A stretch of 64,000 nucleotides of DNA from Dicaeum eximium. Taxonomy: Eukaryota > Chordata > Aves > Passeriformes > Dicaeidae. How positions within the stretch are numbered: position 1 is the first letter of the stretch; each line of letters begins with the position of its first letter. A model generated the notes under the pieces. The model was not told the DNA's origin and did no database searches. It saw only the letters and a program-made list of their open reading frames with translations. Made by a program: the position numbers and the translations under genes. Shown here one piece after another: positions 21,490-32,539 of this stretch. The stretch spans positions 62,001 through 126,000 of the forward strand of contig VWZP01004511.1 in the NCBI GenBank assembly GCA_013396995.1. The letters run 5' to 3'.

Positions 21490-21770
21490 GGAGAGAGGAA
21501 AAAAAATCATGAATATTAATTTGAATTCGAGTGAATTTCAATTAGGCCGCGTTCGGGCTCCACAAATATTTGAGCAGTGCTATTGCAAACAGGGGGAGAA
21601 AGCAGATCTGTAACTTTAACACACAAATATTCACAAAAGATAAATTCTGAGCCCTGTGCTTGCTGTTCACGCCGGCTTCACTCCAATCCCACTCCTGCTT
21701 CCAGGCCCTGCTGGGGGGAGGAGGCAGTAAATGGAACAAATATTCCGGTTTAGTGGATCCTGGGGGTGTG
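21490..21770. promoter_or_regulatory. Candidate conserved non-coding block
   Basis: AT-rich, repeat-free: ATCATGAATATTAATTTGAA, TTCAATTAGGCCGCG, CACAAATATTTGAGCAGTGC, TAACTTTAACACACAAATAT. It includes CAAATATTTG, a 10-bp palindrome. No coding signals. Confidence 0.45.
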
Positions 21771-22004
21771 GGTGTTAAATGATGAGCTGGGAATGCTGAG
21801 GCAGGTGAGATGCCCTGGTTTCCTGCCAGCTTCAACAGGGCAAGGTCACAGGGTGGGAATGGGATGGATCCAACAGGAATGGAGCCCATGGCAGCAGGAA
21901 ACAGCTCCCAGGAATGCTGGGTCATGGAGAGCCAGGAACGCCCAGTGCATCCCAGCCTGGAGAATCCCAGGGCACTGATTTCAGCTCATGAAGCATCGGG
22001 ATCA

Positions 22005-22405
22005 TCCCAGAATCATGGAGTGGTTTGGGTTGGAAGGGATCTTAAAGCTCATCCAGTGCCACCCCCTGCCATGGCAGGGACACCTCCCACTGTCCCAGGC
22101 TGCTCCAAGCCCTGTCCAGCCTGGTCTTGGGCACTGCCAGGGATCCAGGGGCAGCCACAGCTGCTCTGGGCACCCTGTGCCAGGGCCTGCCCACCCTCCC
22201 AGGGAACAATTCCTTCCCAATATCCCATCCATCCCTGCCCTCTGGCAGTGGGAGCCATTCCCTGGGTCCTGTCCCTCCATCCCTTGGCAATTGTCTCTGT
22301 CCATGTTTCCTGTGGCTCCTTCAGGCCCTGCAAGGCCACACTGAGCTCACCCCAAAGCTTCTCCTGTGCAGGTGAACAATCCCAGCTGTGCCAGCCTTTC
22401 CTTAT
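22005..22405 (-). mobile_element. CR1 LINE 3' fragment (~400 bp)
   Basis: Antisense start CAGAATCATGGAGTGGTTTG, GGGATCTTAAAGCTCATCC, CCATGGCAGGGACACCTCCC, GGATCCAGGGGCAGCC, through GCAAGGCCACACTGAGCTC and GTGAACAATCCCAGCTGTGC. Nearly the same text as 1041-1440 and 26205-26460, indicating copies of one sub-family. Confidence 0.95.
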
Positions 22406-23089
22406 AAAATACAGGCAGGTCCAGGTGATTTTTCTCTATAATTTCACACTTCCTTGGCTGCAGGTTCCCATGGCAGGTACCCAGAGGAAGGTCGGTGTCA
22501 CTTTGTGAGGAGCAGGGTTGGGGCAGGACTCAGGGATGGGGAAATCCTGCCCTGAGCAATGGGAGCATTCCCTTAAAAATGGGAACCTCATCCCTGTCAC
22601 AGGTGGTCTGGGAGGCCTCCCACTGCACAGGGGTTGGAATCTGGCAGGATTTCAGACGAAAAATGGTCTTGTGCTATTCCTTGGAGGTGGTGACAGTGAA
22701 AAGCCACCCCAGCCGTGATTTGTGCTGCACCATGGGCTGTCCCAGCCCATCCGGAGGTGAGCAAACCAAAAATCCTATAAATCTGCTCTGCAGGGCTTGT
22801 CTGGCTTCCAGATTTTCCCCCTGCCCAGGGATTGTGGCAGCTCAATTTACCTGCCAGGTGGGAAATCCTTTCCCTCAGGGATCTGATCCTGGCACTGCCT
22901 GCAGAGAGGGAAGTATATTCTCCCTGACTTCAGAGGTCTCTGCTGTGCCCTGCTCAACCCTCCAGGTTCTTTTTAGGGGTGAAGCAGGTTCACAGCTGGT
23001 TTGTTTTGTCCTGGGTTTGATATTCAAATGCATCAGGTGGGTCACACCCCACACTCAAACCCTGGAAAAAGAGACCAGAGGAGCAGCTT
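22406..23089. other. Non-coding stretch, nothing recognised
   Basis: No repeat family or exon was recognised between the CR1 and the large AT-rich cluster. Confidence 0.5.
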
Positions 23090-24380
23090 GAGTGTAAACA
23101 ACTCGAATGGAAAAATTCCCCCTCAGAAATCCCCCTCCGTGTCCTTCACCCCCTCTTTTCCCTGGGAATAAGTGCTTTTTCTGTCCCCTGGTCGAGCCTT
23201 TGGGACGAGGGATATTCAGAGCAGAGGCAGCTGCTCCCGCGGATTCCATTGTGCGGCCGGAGAAGTGATGGATTGTTCTCTTCCTTGAGAACCTGAGGTT
23301 GTTTCTGCCTTTTCACGCAGAAAGGAACAATAACAACAGCAAATGAAGAGGGGAGAATGGTGAGAAATTAAATCTATACAACACATGATTAATAGGGCAT
23401 TTCCTGAAGCAAACAACCACCCGTGCTGGCCTTGGGGGGTTTGGGGGCTGCTGATGCCTTCGCTGAGTCCTTAAATAAAATAAAATGGGGGTGGGGGATC
23501 CCCTGCACAGCGCGTTGAAAGGGAGACGCCGTGAAGAGACGACCATTAAAGCCCGGCCTAACAGAGCCAGGACTAACAGGGGGTGTGAAAAACTGCGGCG
23601 TTTCGGGCAAAGGGCTTCACTCTTCCAAAGGTTGTCTTGATCCTGCAATTTTCCACCTAAGAATGAATCCCTGTATCCTCCTCCCTCCTCTCCTCTCCTT
23701 TTCCAACAGTTCTCGGGGTGGATTCTGTCATTCCTGTCACCATCTGATGCTGCCCGAGGAATTCATTTCCATCCCCCCCAGCAGACTCCTCCAAAAAATC
23801 CACGCAATAAGTCAAAGAAATTAAATTTGAAGCTGCCTGTTGAAGGATAATGAATGTGAAAGACGTGGTCTCTAGTAAAACTCTCTTCTTTCAAATTCAG
23901 AGACTGGGGCAGCGCTATCTCCGAGGGGAAGTACACAAAAAGCTGCAATCAAAATGACCTCTCCTAAACATAAAGAGGACTTAATAGGATTGCTCTGAAT
24001 TCCAAAGGGGTGCTGCACGCAGGCACGAGTGGGCCTTGCAGTGGGGCATTTATAATCTGCAATTCCATTAAGCAATTTTAATATAGTCTTTGAGGGTGGA
24101 AAGTGGTCGTTAATAAAAGTTTAAATTAAAGCCTGCTCGCTGTCGGATTAGATCATTAAAATTGCAGGGTCCTGGCAGCTGCCGGGCTCAGCAGCAGACA
24201 GAGCTAAACCCACACTGGCAGGAGCAGGGGAGAATTCCAACGCAAACAGGGGGGAAAGGAATAAAACAATTTGATACATGTGAGTTATGATTTGATATCA
24301 TGCTTAATGAAGAGAAAAATGTAATCATATTTCATCAGTGCTCAGGGTAATTAGTGAGTGTGAGCAGTGAGGATGGGGCA
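23090..24380. promoter_or_regulatory. Large candidate conserved non-coding cluster (~1.3 kb)
   Basis: The longest repeat-free, AT-rich interval of the window. Sub-blocks lie at about 23330-23480 (TACAACACATGATTAATAGG), 23810-24180 (TAAAGAGGACTTAATAGG, CATTAAGCAATTTTAATATA, GTCGTTAATAAAAGTTTAAA) and 24240-24360 (GATTTGATATCATGCTTAAT, AGGGTAATTAGTGAGTG). No CR1 or tandem array interrupts it although repeats are frequent on either side, as expected under constraint. Conservation was not measured. Confidence 0.5.
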
Positions 24381-24902
24381 CGGAGGGAGAATTTCCTCAT
24401 GGACAGCAGGACCAGAGCAGCTCCTAAACTGGTGAGGATCCTTCCCATGGAACAGAGAGAGGGGGGAATTTCCTCTTGAAATCCACAGGTAGGACTGGGC
24501 TGAAAATTCCCAGATCCCTCCATGAGTTTTCTTGGCAGAAAAGCAGCTTGGATTTCCAGAAATGGTTATTTCCTGGGGATCTGGGCTGCAGCCAGAGAAA
24601 CACACTTCCCCTGGAAATACTTCCTCAAAAGATTGAGGGATCAGCCTAGAAGGAGGTCCTGGAAAGCAGGATGGATAGCTGAGCATGCATCACCTGAGGC
24701 TGTGCAGCAAATATTTTGGAGGACAAATATATAGGATATTTATATTTAAAGGAAACCTGTCATGTATTTATATATATTTATAGGAAACCAGTTGCTTCTC
24801 CTTAAATTTTGCATCTCATGCAAGGCTGAAGAGAACTGGGCTTGTTCTGCTGTGCCTGATCCTGAAAAAAACCCAAATAATTTTTCCCCAAGAGATGCCA
24901 CA
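24381..24902. other. Non-coding stretch with an AT-rich run
   Basis: No repeat family was recognised. A run of TATA-like words at about 24722-24785 (ATATTTATATTTAAAGG, GTATTTATATATATTTATAG) is low-complexity sequence; no transcript start is supported. Confidence 0.4.
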
Positions 24903-24949
24903 GGCAGGAGCTGCCCAGAGCAGCTGTGGCTGCTCCTGGATCCCTGGCA
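24903..24949 (+). mobile_element. CR1 LINE remnant, ~47 bp
   Basis: GCTGCCCAGAGCAGCTGTGG and CTCCTGGATCCCTGGCA match the sense text of the 22-kb CR1 type. It ends exactly at a single N (24950), so the rest may be lost at a poorly assembled junction. Confidence 0.75.
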
Positions 24950-24950
24950 N
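24950..24950. other. Single ambiguous base (N)
   Basis: One N at the right edge of a CR1 remnant. The sequence after it is no longer CR1-like, so a collapsed or mis-joined segment is possible. Confidence 0.95.
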
Positions 24951-25279
24951 CTCAGGACAGGGATGTTCGGAGGGGTGGAGCCACATCTGTGTGAGCTGTG
25001 CGGCTTCAGAAAAGCAGCTCTGCACCTCCACTGCCAGCCTGAAGAAAGGAAAAACAAATAAGGGTTCAGTGAAATGAGTCCCATGAAGTAATTCTGTGTC
25101 ATGGGAATGAGCCCTTGAGGAAGACCTTGGGGTTTCCAGCTGTTGGGACAGGGAGGAGACAGAGCCCGGGATGGGGGACAGCAGTGATGCTCAGAGGGCT
25201 GGAGCTCCAAGGATCCCAGGAAAGCCCGCTCAGGTTCACAGCAGCAGCACATCCACCCCTTGAACAGCTCCCAGCCCTT

Positions 25280-25750
25280 CCCAGGAATTGCTTGTGAACA
25301 CATTTGCCTGGCCATGAATTATTCATGGCCCTAAATGATTGGGCAGATGATTCGTGCCGCGCTCCCCGGCCCGGGGGAGGGTTTTGCTTGTACAAAGAGC
25401 CGTGCTGGAGGTGTCCGACTGGGGCACACGCAGCTCTACATGAGCACTTGTGACATTTTCCCTTCCTCCCAGCTTTTAAGTAAACAAAGTGCGGCTGCCT
25501 GAAAGTCTTCCCGGTGTCAGTGTGAATCTGGGCCCGGATGGAGAATGAATCCCGCTCTTTAGTCCGTGCAAAAACATCCTTTTGATGTGGAGCCTCGCTG
25601 GTGAGCGGTGCCTTCACACAAAATCTTCTTTCTTCTCCGAGCGGCTCCTCGACGCGATGTGAGGTTCGGGTATTTCCCTCTGATGGATCATCCCTAATTG
25701 TGTCTCCCTGGAAAATAAAAATTAAGAAGAAAGGAAGAGATTTAACAGCG
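25280..25750. promoter_or_regulatory. Candidate conserved non-coding block with a 21-bp palindrome
   Basis: Repeat-free sequence holding a perfect inverted repeat at 25310-25330 (arms GGCCATGAAT and ATTCATGGCC around one T). Nearby are CCTAAATGATTGGG, TCCCTAATTGTGTC and AAAATTAAGAAGAAAGG. The ATGAATTATTCAT core resembles a paired POU/homeodomain site. Not aligned to other species. Confidence 0.45.
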
Positions 25751-26204
25751 TGTCCGGGAGGACGAGGCAGAGGGGAAATGAGTGGTAGCTCGGCATTCTG
25801 GAAGGAAGGGAACCCTTTGGAATTGAGCAGGATTGGCAGCAGGACGCCCCAGAGATGGGGCAGCAGAGGTGGCCTCTCATTGAGCAGCCTCTCAGTGCTC
25901 TGCAGTTCATTCTTTCATCTCCTCCTCTGAGTTTTGGTCTCCTGTAGCACGTCAGTGTTTGAATAATTCTGGTCTTTGGGTTAAAAAAAAAATTAATTTT
26001 TACCTCTTTGCCTCCTGCACAGGAGAACAGGGAAGATTTCCTTGGCTGTGCTCCTCAGCTGCCTCTCTCATGTGGGATCAGTTGGGAAGGGCAGCACTCT
26101 GGGGGAGGATTCTGCTCTGCTTTGGTGGGAAATGCAGAAGAGCTTAGGGCTGCATCCCTGGGCCTGAAAATGCCTCATTTTAGGCAGTGACCAGAAAGTG
26201 GACT
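25751..26204. other. Non-coding stretch, nothing recognised
   Basis: An A/T run at about 25980-26000 is low complexity; otherwise nothing recognised. Confidence 0.45.
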
Positions 26205-26528
26205 TGGAACATGGTTTGGGTTGGAAGGGATCTTAAAGCTCATCCAGTGCCACCCCCTGCCATGGCAAGGACACTTCCCACTGTCCCAGGCTGCTCCAAG
26301 CCCTGTCCAGCCTGGCCTTGGGCACTGCCAGGGATCCAGGGGCAGCCACAGCTGCTCTGGGCACCCTGTGCCAGGGCCTGCCCACCCTCCCAGGGAACAA
26401 TTCCTTCCCAATATCCCATCCATCCCTGCCCTCTGGCAGTGGGAGCCATTCTCTGTGTCCTGTCCCTCCATGTCTTGTCCCCAGTCCCTCTGCAGCTCTC
26501 CTGGAGCCCCTTTAGGCACTGGAAGGTG
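26205..26528 (-). mobile_element. CR1 LINE 3' fragment
   Basis: Antisense text GGAACATGGTTTGGGTTGGA, GGGATCTTAAAGCTCATCC, CCATGGCAAGGACACTTCCC, GGATCCAGGGGCAGCC, TCCATGTCTTGTCCCCAG and CTCCTGGAGCCCCTTTAGGC. The terminal ATTCTATG-type repeats at the left are missing. Confidence 0.94.
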
Positions 26529-26689
26529 GGAAGAGGTTCTGCTTCACCATCCTCAATCTGCTTCCCTGTGCTTTGGTTCCTTATCACAATCCCAGAAAGG
26601 GGAAATCACCAATTCCCATTTTCTGTCCCTGAAACACCAGGACAGATTTCCATGGCCCATCCAAGCTGGATAACCTTGGGCTGTTCAAT

Positions 26690-27640
26690 TTTTTAACATC
26701 CCTGTATCATCTTGTTCCCGTTTTGCCTTTTCCTGCTGCGTCCTTTATGAGATGCAGGATCAGCCACACACCCAGGACTCCAAATACAAATGGCCCATGG
26801 ACGTCCCTGCTGGCTCTGGGGACAATTCCTGCCCTGTTCTCTCTGTCCCAAGTGGCCCCAAAGATCCTTCTGGCTTTGTGACCAGGCACACGCCAGAGCA
26901 GCATTCCCAGGACACCTTCCCAGGGCTCTGTGAACTCCAGGATGAGGGCAGCTCATTCATGGTTAATCATTGTTTAAACTCCATTCTCACTCTGGTTTTT
27001 TTTCCCCTTCCCTACCATAACCTCCCATGTATTTACACTGAATTTCACCTCCTGTTTTATTGTCAGGAACTCATTCTCAGCAGATCCTCCAGAGCTTTTC
27101 ACTGTCACTGTTGGATTTCATGATCCTGAATAATTTTGTCGCATAGGCAAACACTGTCACTTCATCATTCCCCACTTTTCCGGATCATTGATGAGTGTTC
27201 CACACTGCAGATCCCAGGACAGGCCTCCAAGGATCCCCGTGCCTGCTTTGGAGCACAAATCAGTTATCTTTCCCTCGGTGTCATGTTTTTGACCACTCTT
27301 AAATCCGTGGAGGGGCTTCCTCTTGCATTCCCTAAAATCTCAGCGTCTCCAAGTGCCTTTTGTGAGGATTTTGAATGGAATTTTTGGAAGATTCAGTCTA
27401 ACTACGGTAAATTCTTGCCTGGACCAGTGTTGCCACCTCCAAAGAAATGCCATGGATTTATGGGATGTGATTTCCCCTGGAGGAGTTGTGCTGATTCTTC
27501 CCAGTATATCCACATCTCTCTGGGCTCCCATTAATTCCAGAGTTTATCACAATTCCTTTGGATTTGCCTGGCATGGAAAGCACATTCCCTGTCTGCAGCT
27601 CCTTCTGCCCTTTTTAAAGAGAACTGATGTCATATCTCCT
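26690..27640 (-). mobile_element. Ancient, strongly diverged CR1-like LINE fragment
   Basis: Reading antisense, I recognise the order of text shared by old amniote CR1 elements: CCTTTATGAGATGCAGGATC, TTTACACTGAATTTCACCTC, TCATGATCCTGAATAATTTT with GCATAGGCAAACACTGTCAC, GATCATTGATGAGTG, CCCAGGACAGGCCTCCAAGG, then GTGATTTCCCCTGGAGGAG and GCTGATTCTTCCCAGTATAT. This covers the 3' part of the reverse-transcriptase ORF and its downstream region. Divergence is far higher than in neighbouring CR1s and stops are frequent, so it is a fossil. Recognition is from memory of the consensus. Confidence 0.6.
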
Positions 27641-27699
27641 GCCTCCCATCACCAGGAAAAGGGGACATGGGCTGGTGGTGGGATTGGCAGTGCTGGGGG

Positions 27700-27935
27700 A
27701 ATCATGGAGTCATGGAATGGTTTGGGCTGGAAAAAGCCTTAAATCCCATCCAGTCTCATCCCCATGCCATGGCAGGGACACCCTCCACTGTCCCAGGCTG
27801 CTCCAAGCCCAACCTGGCCTTGGGCACTTCCAGGGATCCAGGGGCAGCCACAGCTGCTCTGGGCACCCTGTGCCAGGGCCTGCCCACCCTCCCTGAGGGG
27901 AATTTCATCCCAAAATCCAACCTTAACCTACTCAA
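27700..27935 (-). mobile_element. CR1 LINE 3' fragment
   Basis: Antisense text TCATGGAGTCATGGAATGGT, TTGGGCTGGAAAAAGCCTTA, CCATGGCAGGGACACCCTCC, TTCCAGGGATCCAGGGGCAG, CTGTGCCAGGGCCTGCCC, ending near CCTTAACCTACTC. A short stretch after GCTCCAAGCCC is missing relative to sister copies. Confidence 0.93.
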
Positions 27936-29119
27936 GAAGCTGCCATTATTTCAGTGCCTTATTCCAGCCTGCTTTTTCCTGAGTCTGACATATCAAACAC
28001 TATTTTTTCTTCCCACTGCTCTACTTTGCTGTATCCTTTCTGAGATTTCTGCTCCCCCCCGAGCCCCTCAGCCATGGGAAGAAAGCTTTGCCAGCAGCAG
28101 GTTCTTCCCACACAAAGCCCAGCCTGTTCTACGGGGATGAGAGGCAGGAGAAGGCGGGATCAGAGGCAGGAGAAGCAGGATCAGAGCCTGCTGGGAGCTT
28201 GCAGTGCCTGGAATTGTCTGGTTGGGAATTCTGGGTCACTGCAAGCAGCTCCTGAATGGATTTGTCTCCTTTAGAACAGCCCTGCTCTGTTCCATGCCTC
28301 TAAGCACTGGAGCTCTTCACCACTCCAAAGTGGAATTTTTGTCCAGAGGTTTTGTCCTCTGGGTTCCACAGTTTGGGATCTGCTGGGAGCTGTGGAGATT
28401 GCTGATATTCCAGGGAGAAGAGCTGCCTGCCTTCAGCATGGCTGGGTTGTGTGGAGCTGACTTGGGCACTCCAGCACCGGCTGGACTTTAATCATTAATA
28501 AATTTGCTGGACCAGCCCTGGTGGGGGAATGATCATTCCCAGTGTGTGTCCAAGGATTCTGACTCCTGGCTTTAAGCTCCCAGCTGTCCCAGGAGGCTGA
28601 GAGATGCCACATTCCCCTGTCCTCAGCAGACGCAGGGGACATTGAGCTGGCAGGACCAGCCTAGCTCCAGCTGAACATCCAGAGCTCCAAGTTATTCCAA
28701 CTCCTGAGGCAGCCTTGGAATGTAAAAGAGGTGCCACAGCTCCTCCTCGGAGTCAAGCAGATAAAAAAATCAATGCATTTGAAAAAGAAATGAAAAATAA
28801 GGTCTGGTAGAGCCAATATTGCTCCTGCCAGGGCTGAGCCTCTCCCGACAGCCTTGATGAAGGAAAACTTCTTCCCTGAGAGGGGAGTGAGGGCCTGGAA
28901 AACACAGCTCCAAAGGTGACCTCAGAGTGAGCCCATCATTCCTGCTGCTCCCACGGGGCTTTCTGAGAGTGACTTAGGGTGGAAGAGAGCGGACCTGGCG
29001 TGGGATCACCAATTCCAGCCCAGCCCAGGAGGCTCCAAGGCTTTGGGCTGCTGGGAGGTGGGGATGTGCAGCAGCTCAGGTGTCCCACTGGCTCTGCTCC
29101 TCCTTGGAAGCACAACTCC
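27936..29119. other. Non-coding stretch, possible CR1 crumb
   Basis: No exon was recognised. Around 28855-28905 the text AAACTTCTTCCCTGAGAGGG and GTGAGGGCCTGGAA resembles sense CR1, but it is too short and diverged to call separately. Confidence 0.4.
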
Positions 29120-29560
29120 GGGAGTTTCTCCATTGATTTCAGTGCAAACAAGATCAATTGTCTCTTTGGGCTCCTGTGTGGGAATGAGATTATGTTGAAT
29201 ATTAATTTGCCTTGCGATGGGCCCTGACTGTAATTTTCTATCAGCAAAGGAGAATTCATGTATTTCCATAAATTCAGATACTTCCATCTATTCATTCCAC
29301 ATATTCATAGACATTATCTCGATTCCCAGCTCTAGTTCAAACAAAACTTAGTTCCTTTTACAAATAAATTATTTTCCACTGTTGATGATATTTCTAATTT
29401 TTGTAGGCAAATTTATCCATTTGAACAAAGGAGACAAAAAGTATCTTTGATGTAGCAAAGCCTTTCGGGGAGCCGTGCGTAAATTAAAGGAGAAAAGATA
29501 GTCTGGAAAATTTAAGGAACGGATGGGAATGATTCCAAGTTACCTTGTACTTAATTGAAG
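29120..29560. promoter_or_regulatory. Candidate conserved non-coding block
   Basis: AT-rich, repeat-free: GAGATTATGTTGAATATTAA, GATGATATTTCTAATTTTTG, CATTTGAACAAAGGAGAC and GCGTAAATTAAAGG. Contains SOX-like ACAAAG words and TAAT words. No coding evidence. Confidence 0.42.
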
Positions 29561-30069
29561 TTCTCAGAAATGTTCTTTTCTTGTTTTCTATATTGGAGCT
29601 GTTCCTTGAAGTGTGGCTGAATGCCTCTTCAAGCTGGCATTTAATCTTTGACTGCATATATTTATTTTTCCCTTGTAGAAATGGAAGGGCCTTTTCTGGA
29701 ATTTCTCCTTTGGCATCTCTTCACCTTGGGCCCTCGTTTTTGGGGAATGTTGCCCAGAGATACGGCAGCACTGGATTGTTCAGAGCGGGATTTTCCCCAA
29801 TTTCTGCTGCGGATTTTTGGAAGAATCTCAAGCCAGTGCAAGTCTGCCTGGCTCCAGTGCTCCTAAATTATCCCACTTGGAGCATTTCCTTGGGTGTCTT
29901 CACCACAATGGGACAATTTCGGGTGACTCTGAATGTTTTAAGGTGCTCAAATGCTGCCCAGAGTCTTCATTCACCAGGGCTGGAGGAGCTCCAGTGCTGG
30001 AATGAGACACAAGAACTGAGCTGGGAGCATCAGGAATTCCTTCATTCCCTGAAATCCATCTGCAGAGCT

Positions 30070-30857
30070 TCAGGCCGGGAGGAGCTCACCTGGTGCCACC
30101 TCCCTGCTCCAGCAGGGCCATCCCAGAGCTCAGGGCACAGCAGGGTGTGCACACAGCTCTGCAAGATCCCCAGGGAGGGACACTCCACAGCCTCTCTGCA
30201 CCATCTGCTCAGGGCTGGGCACTGCCCAGGGCAGAAGTTCTGCCTCCTGTGCAGGGGCAGATCCTGGGCTCAGCCCCTGCCCCTGGCTCTGGTGCCATTG
30301 CTGGGCCTGGAGCAGAGCCTGGGCCTGCTCTGCCCTCCCTGCACACAGGGACACACAGGGACACACAGGGACACACAGGGACAGACAGACAGGGACACAC
30401 AGGGACAGACAGGGACACACAGGGACACACAGGGACAGACAGGGACACACAGGGACAGACAGGGACACACAGGGATAGACAGGGACAGACAGGGACACAC
30501 AGGGACAGACAGACGGGGACACACAGGGACAGACAGGGACACACAGGGACAGACAGACAGGGACACACAGGGACACACAGGGACAGACAGGGACAGACAC
30601 CCAGGGACACTTGGGGACACTTGGGGACACCCAGGGACAGCCAGGGCTGAGGCCCCTCTCCCTGGGGCTCCTCTCCAGGCTGAGCAGCCCCAGCTCCCTC
30701 AGCCTCTCCTGGGCACGGAGATGCTCCAGGCCCTTGCTCAGCTCCAGGAGCTCCTGTCCCTGCTGGGTGAGGATCCAGAGCTGGACACAGCAGCCCAGAG
30801 GTGCCCCAGGGCTGGGCACAGGGGCAGGATCACTGCCTGACCTGCTGGCAATGGTCT
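30070..30857 (-). mobile_element. CR1 LINE fragment split by an expanded minisatellite
   Basis: The left part (to 30302) and right part (from about 30640: TCCTCTCCAGGCTGAGCAGC, CCCTCAGCCTCTCCTGGGC, GATGCTCCAGGCCC, ending TGACCTGCTGGCAATGG) are consecutive segments of one antisense CR1. Between them lies a GGGACACACA/GGGACAGACA array. The left 212 bp match 50190-50401 with one visible difference. This CR1 and its array create a 431-codon open frame (29545-30840) that is not a gene. Confidence 0.85.
30350..30625. repeat. ~10-bp minisatellite inside CR1 (GGGACACACA / GGGACAGACA)
   Basis: More than twenty units of 10 bp, with some GGGACAGACAGACA expansions, drifting to GGGACACTTG and GGGACACCCA at the right end. 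It sits where sister CR1s have short GACA/CCC-rich text, so it probably grew from the element itself. The antisense strand reads as a Cys/Val/Pro-rich pseudo-peptide. Confidence 0.95.
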
Positions 30858-30861
30858 TCCC

Positions 30862-31090
30862 AGTCATGGAATCACCAAGGCTGGCAAAGCCCTCCAAGAT
30901 CACCAGGTCACCCTTTCACACACCCACAAATCCATCGTACTGATCCCACCTCTACTCATTTTTTACCAACATTTCCCAGGATTCTGGCTCCCCCAGTGGC
31001 CTGGGCAGCCCATTCCAAAGCCTAACCACTCTCCCAGTGAAGAAATATTTCCTGATATCCAACTTGAGCCTCCCCTGGTGTTCCAACATC
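30862..31090 (-). mobile_element. Second CR1 LINE 3' fragment, adjacent
   Basis: A new antisense 3' end starts immediately (AGTCATGGAATCACCAAGGC), followed by GCCCTCCAAGATCACCAGGT, GGCCTGGGCAGCCCATTCC, AGAAATATTTCCTGATATCC and TGAGCCTCCCCTGGTG. Its sub-family differs from the copy on its left, so it is a separate insertion, not a continuation. Confidence 0.88.
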
Positions 31091-32539
31091 CAGTGGATGT
31101 GTGCAATTATTGCCTGCATTGGACACCTTGGAATAAACATCTTGGAGCAGGGATGTACCAGACCTTTGTGCAGCCACTGGTTCTGCCTGTAGTAAATTAA
31201 TGAGAGGAGTAGAAGTAATAAAACTAATGGGAATGTTGTCCTGGGTGGGATATTAAAATCCTGAAGAACCAGAGCTCCCGGAGGAATCTTTAAAAGCCCC
31301 ATAATTGAGTCACAACAGAGAGACCTGCAGCGAGTGAGAGAGGCAGGGAGAAAAGCTCCAGACAGTGGGACTTCAGTGCTGGCACTCGAGGAGCTGGGAT
31401 GACAAAACTTCCACTCCAAATGGAATAGCAGGAGGTGACTTGGAATTTCTTAAGGCTTGTAGGGAAGGAATAGCGAGCAGAGGAGCTGTGGTGGAAGGTA
31501 TTGGTGCAGCCAGGGGTGTGCAGAACGAAAAAAAAAAAGGATATTTTGTGAAAGCAGCTCAAAGAAATCCACTGCAATAGAGCAGGGAGGGGCATGAAAG
31601 CAATGTCAGCTCAAAGTCCTTGGGATGCTTCATTCCAAGTGGGAAAAATGGCGTGACTGGAAAAAACACCAAATATTTTAAAACCTAAAGCATTCCTCAT
31701 AAACAGTGCAGAAATGAATGTGTGAAAAATTAAATTTGTTTAAAGAAGAGGTGTGAGGAGCAGGGAGGAGAATTAGCAGTGATTTATTGCCACGCTGGCA
31801 ATTCCCTGGGGAAAGAGACGTGCACTGGAGGAGAATAAAAAACTGGGAAAAGTCAAGGGTGGGAACTAAAATGGAGCTGGAGAAAGAAACATGATTTTAG
31901 CAACTCCCATAAGCTAGGATGACCTGAGCCCCTGGAAAATAACAGCCAGGGAGAAAAACTCTCAATCTCCCCCAAGCTAAGAGATAATGGAGCAAGAAGG
32001 AATAAACAAGGGAATTTAGAAGGAAAAAACATCGTGGGGTGACTGGCTTTGAAAATAACAATTAAAAGAGATGATTTCATCTCAATCTGCCTCAGACTCC
32101 TCCCCAGCAATGCTGTTCTTGACAGGCAGCGCTCCTGGGCTCAGGAGAACTTCCTGCAGCAGGCCAGGGGTTGGATCCATCAGTTTGTGCGGGATCAGAG
32201 CACTCGTGGGGCGTGGGAATGTGGGACTTGAGCACAGAGCTCCGGCCTTGGTTTGTGCTGGGCTGGGGGAGAGGAGATCTGCCTTATGGAAATTCCCTCA
32301 GAGATGCTCAAAAAGGAGGGGGAAATTGATAACCATCTGTGTGCGTCTAACTAGGACAAACGGGGAAAAGGGGGTTGTTTGGGATGGCACCGGGAGGTGG
32401 GACTGGCACTGCTGTGACGGGAAACTTTAAAAATCCTGCACGGCAGCAGGGAAGGGTAAATTTAGGAGAGTATCCAAAGCTTCCCCAGCAGCTGGGCTGG
32501 GCTGCATGGGCTCCACAGCCCGGAGACACCGCAAATTCC
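31091..32539. other. Non-coding stretch, A-rich in the middle
   Basis: No repeat family was recognised. The part from about 31640 to 32100 is A-rich (CACCAAATATTTTAAAACC, GTGAAAAATTAAATTTG) and might include conserved non-coding pieces. No exon supported. Confidence 0.4.

Noticed and set aside
24722..24785. TATA-like words as a core promoter
   Set aside because: Low-complexity AT run with no CpG island, no exon and no initiator context.
29640..29700. Good-looking splice acceptor (pyrimidine tract, then TTGTAG) before GAAATGG
   Set aside because: The downstream frame has no domain and soon enters a CR1, so a single acceptor is not enough evidence for an exon.
29545..30840. 431-codon plus-strand open frame
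   Set aside because: It spans unique AT-rich DNA, an antisense CR1 and a 10-bp tandem array. The C-terminal half only translates the repeat. No domain is recognisable.
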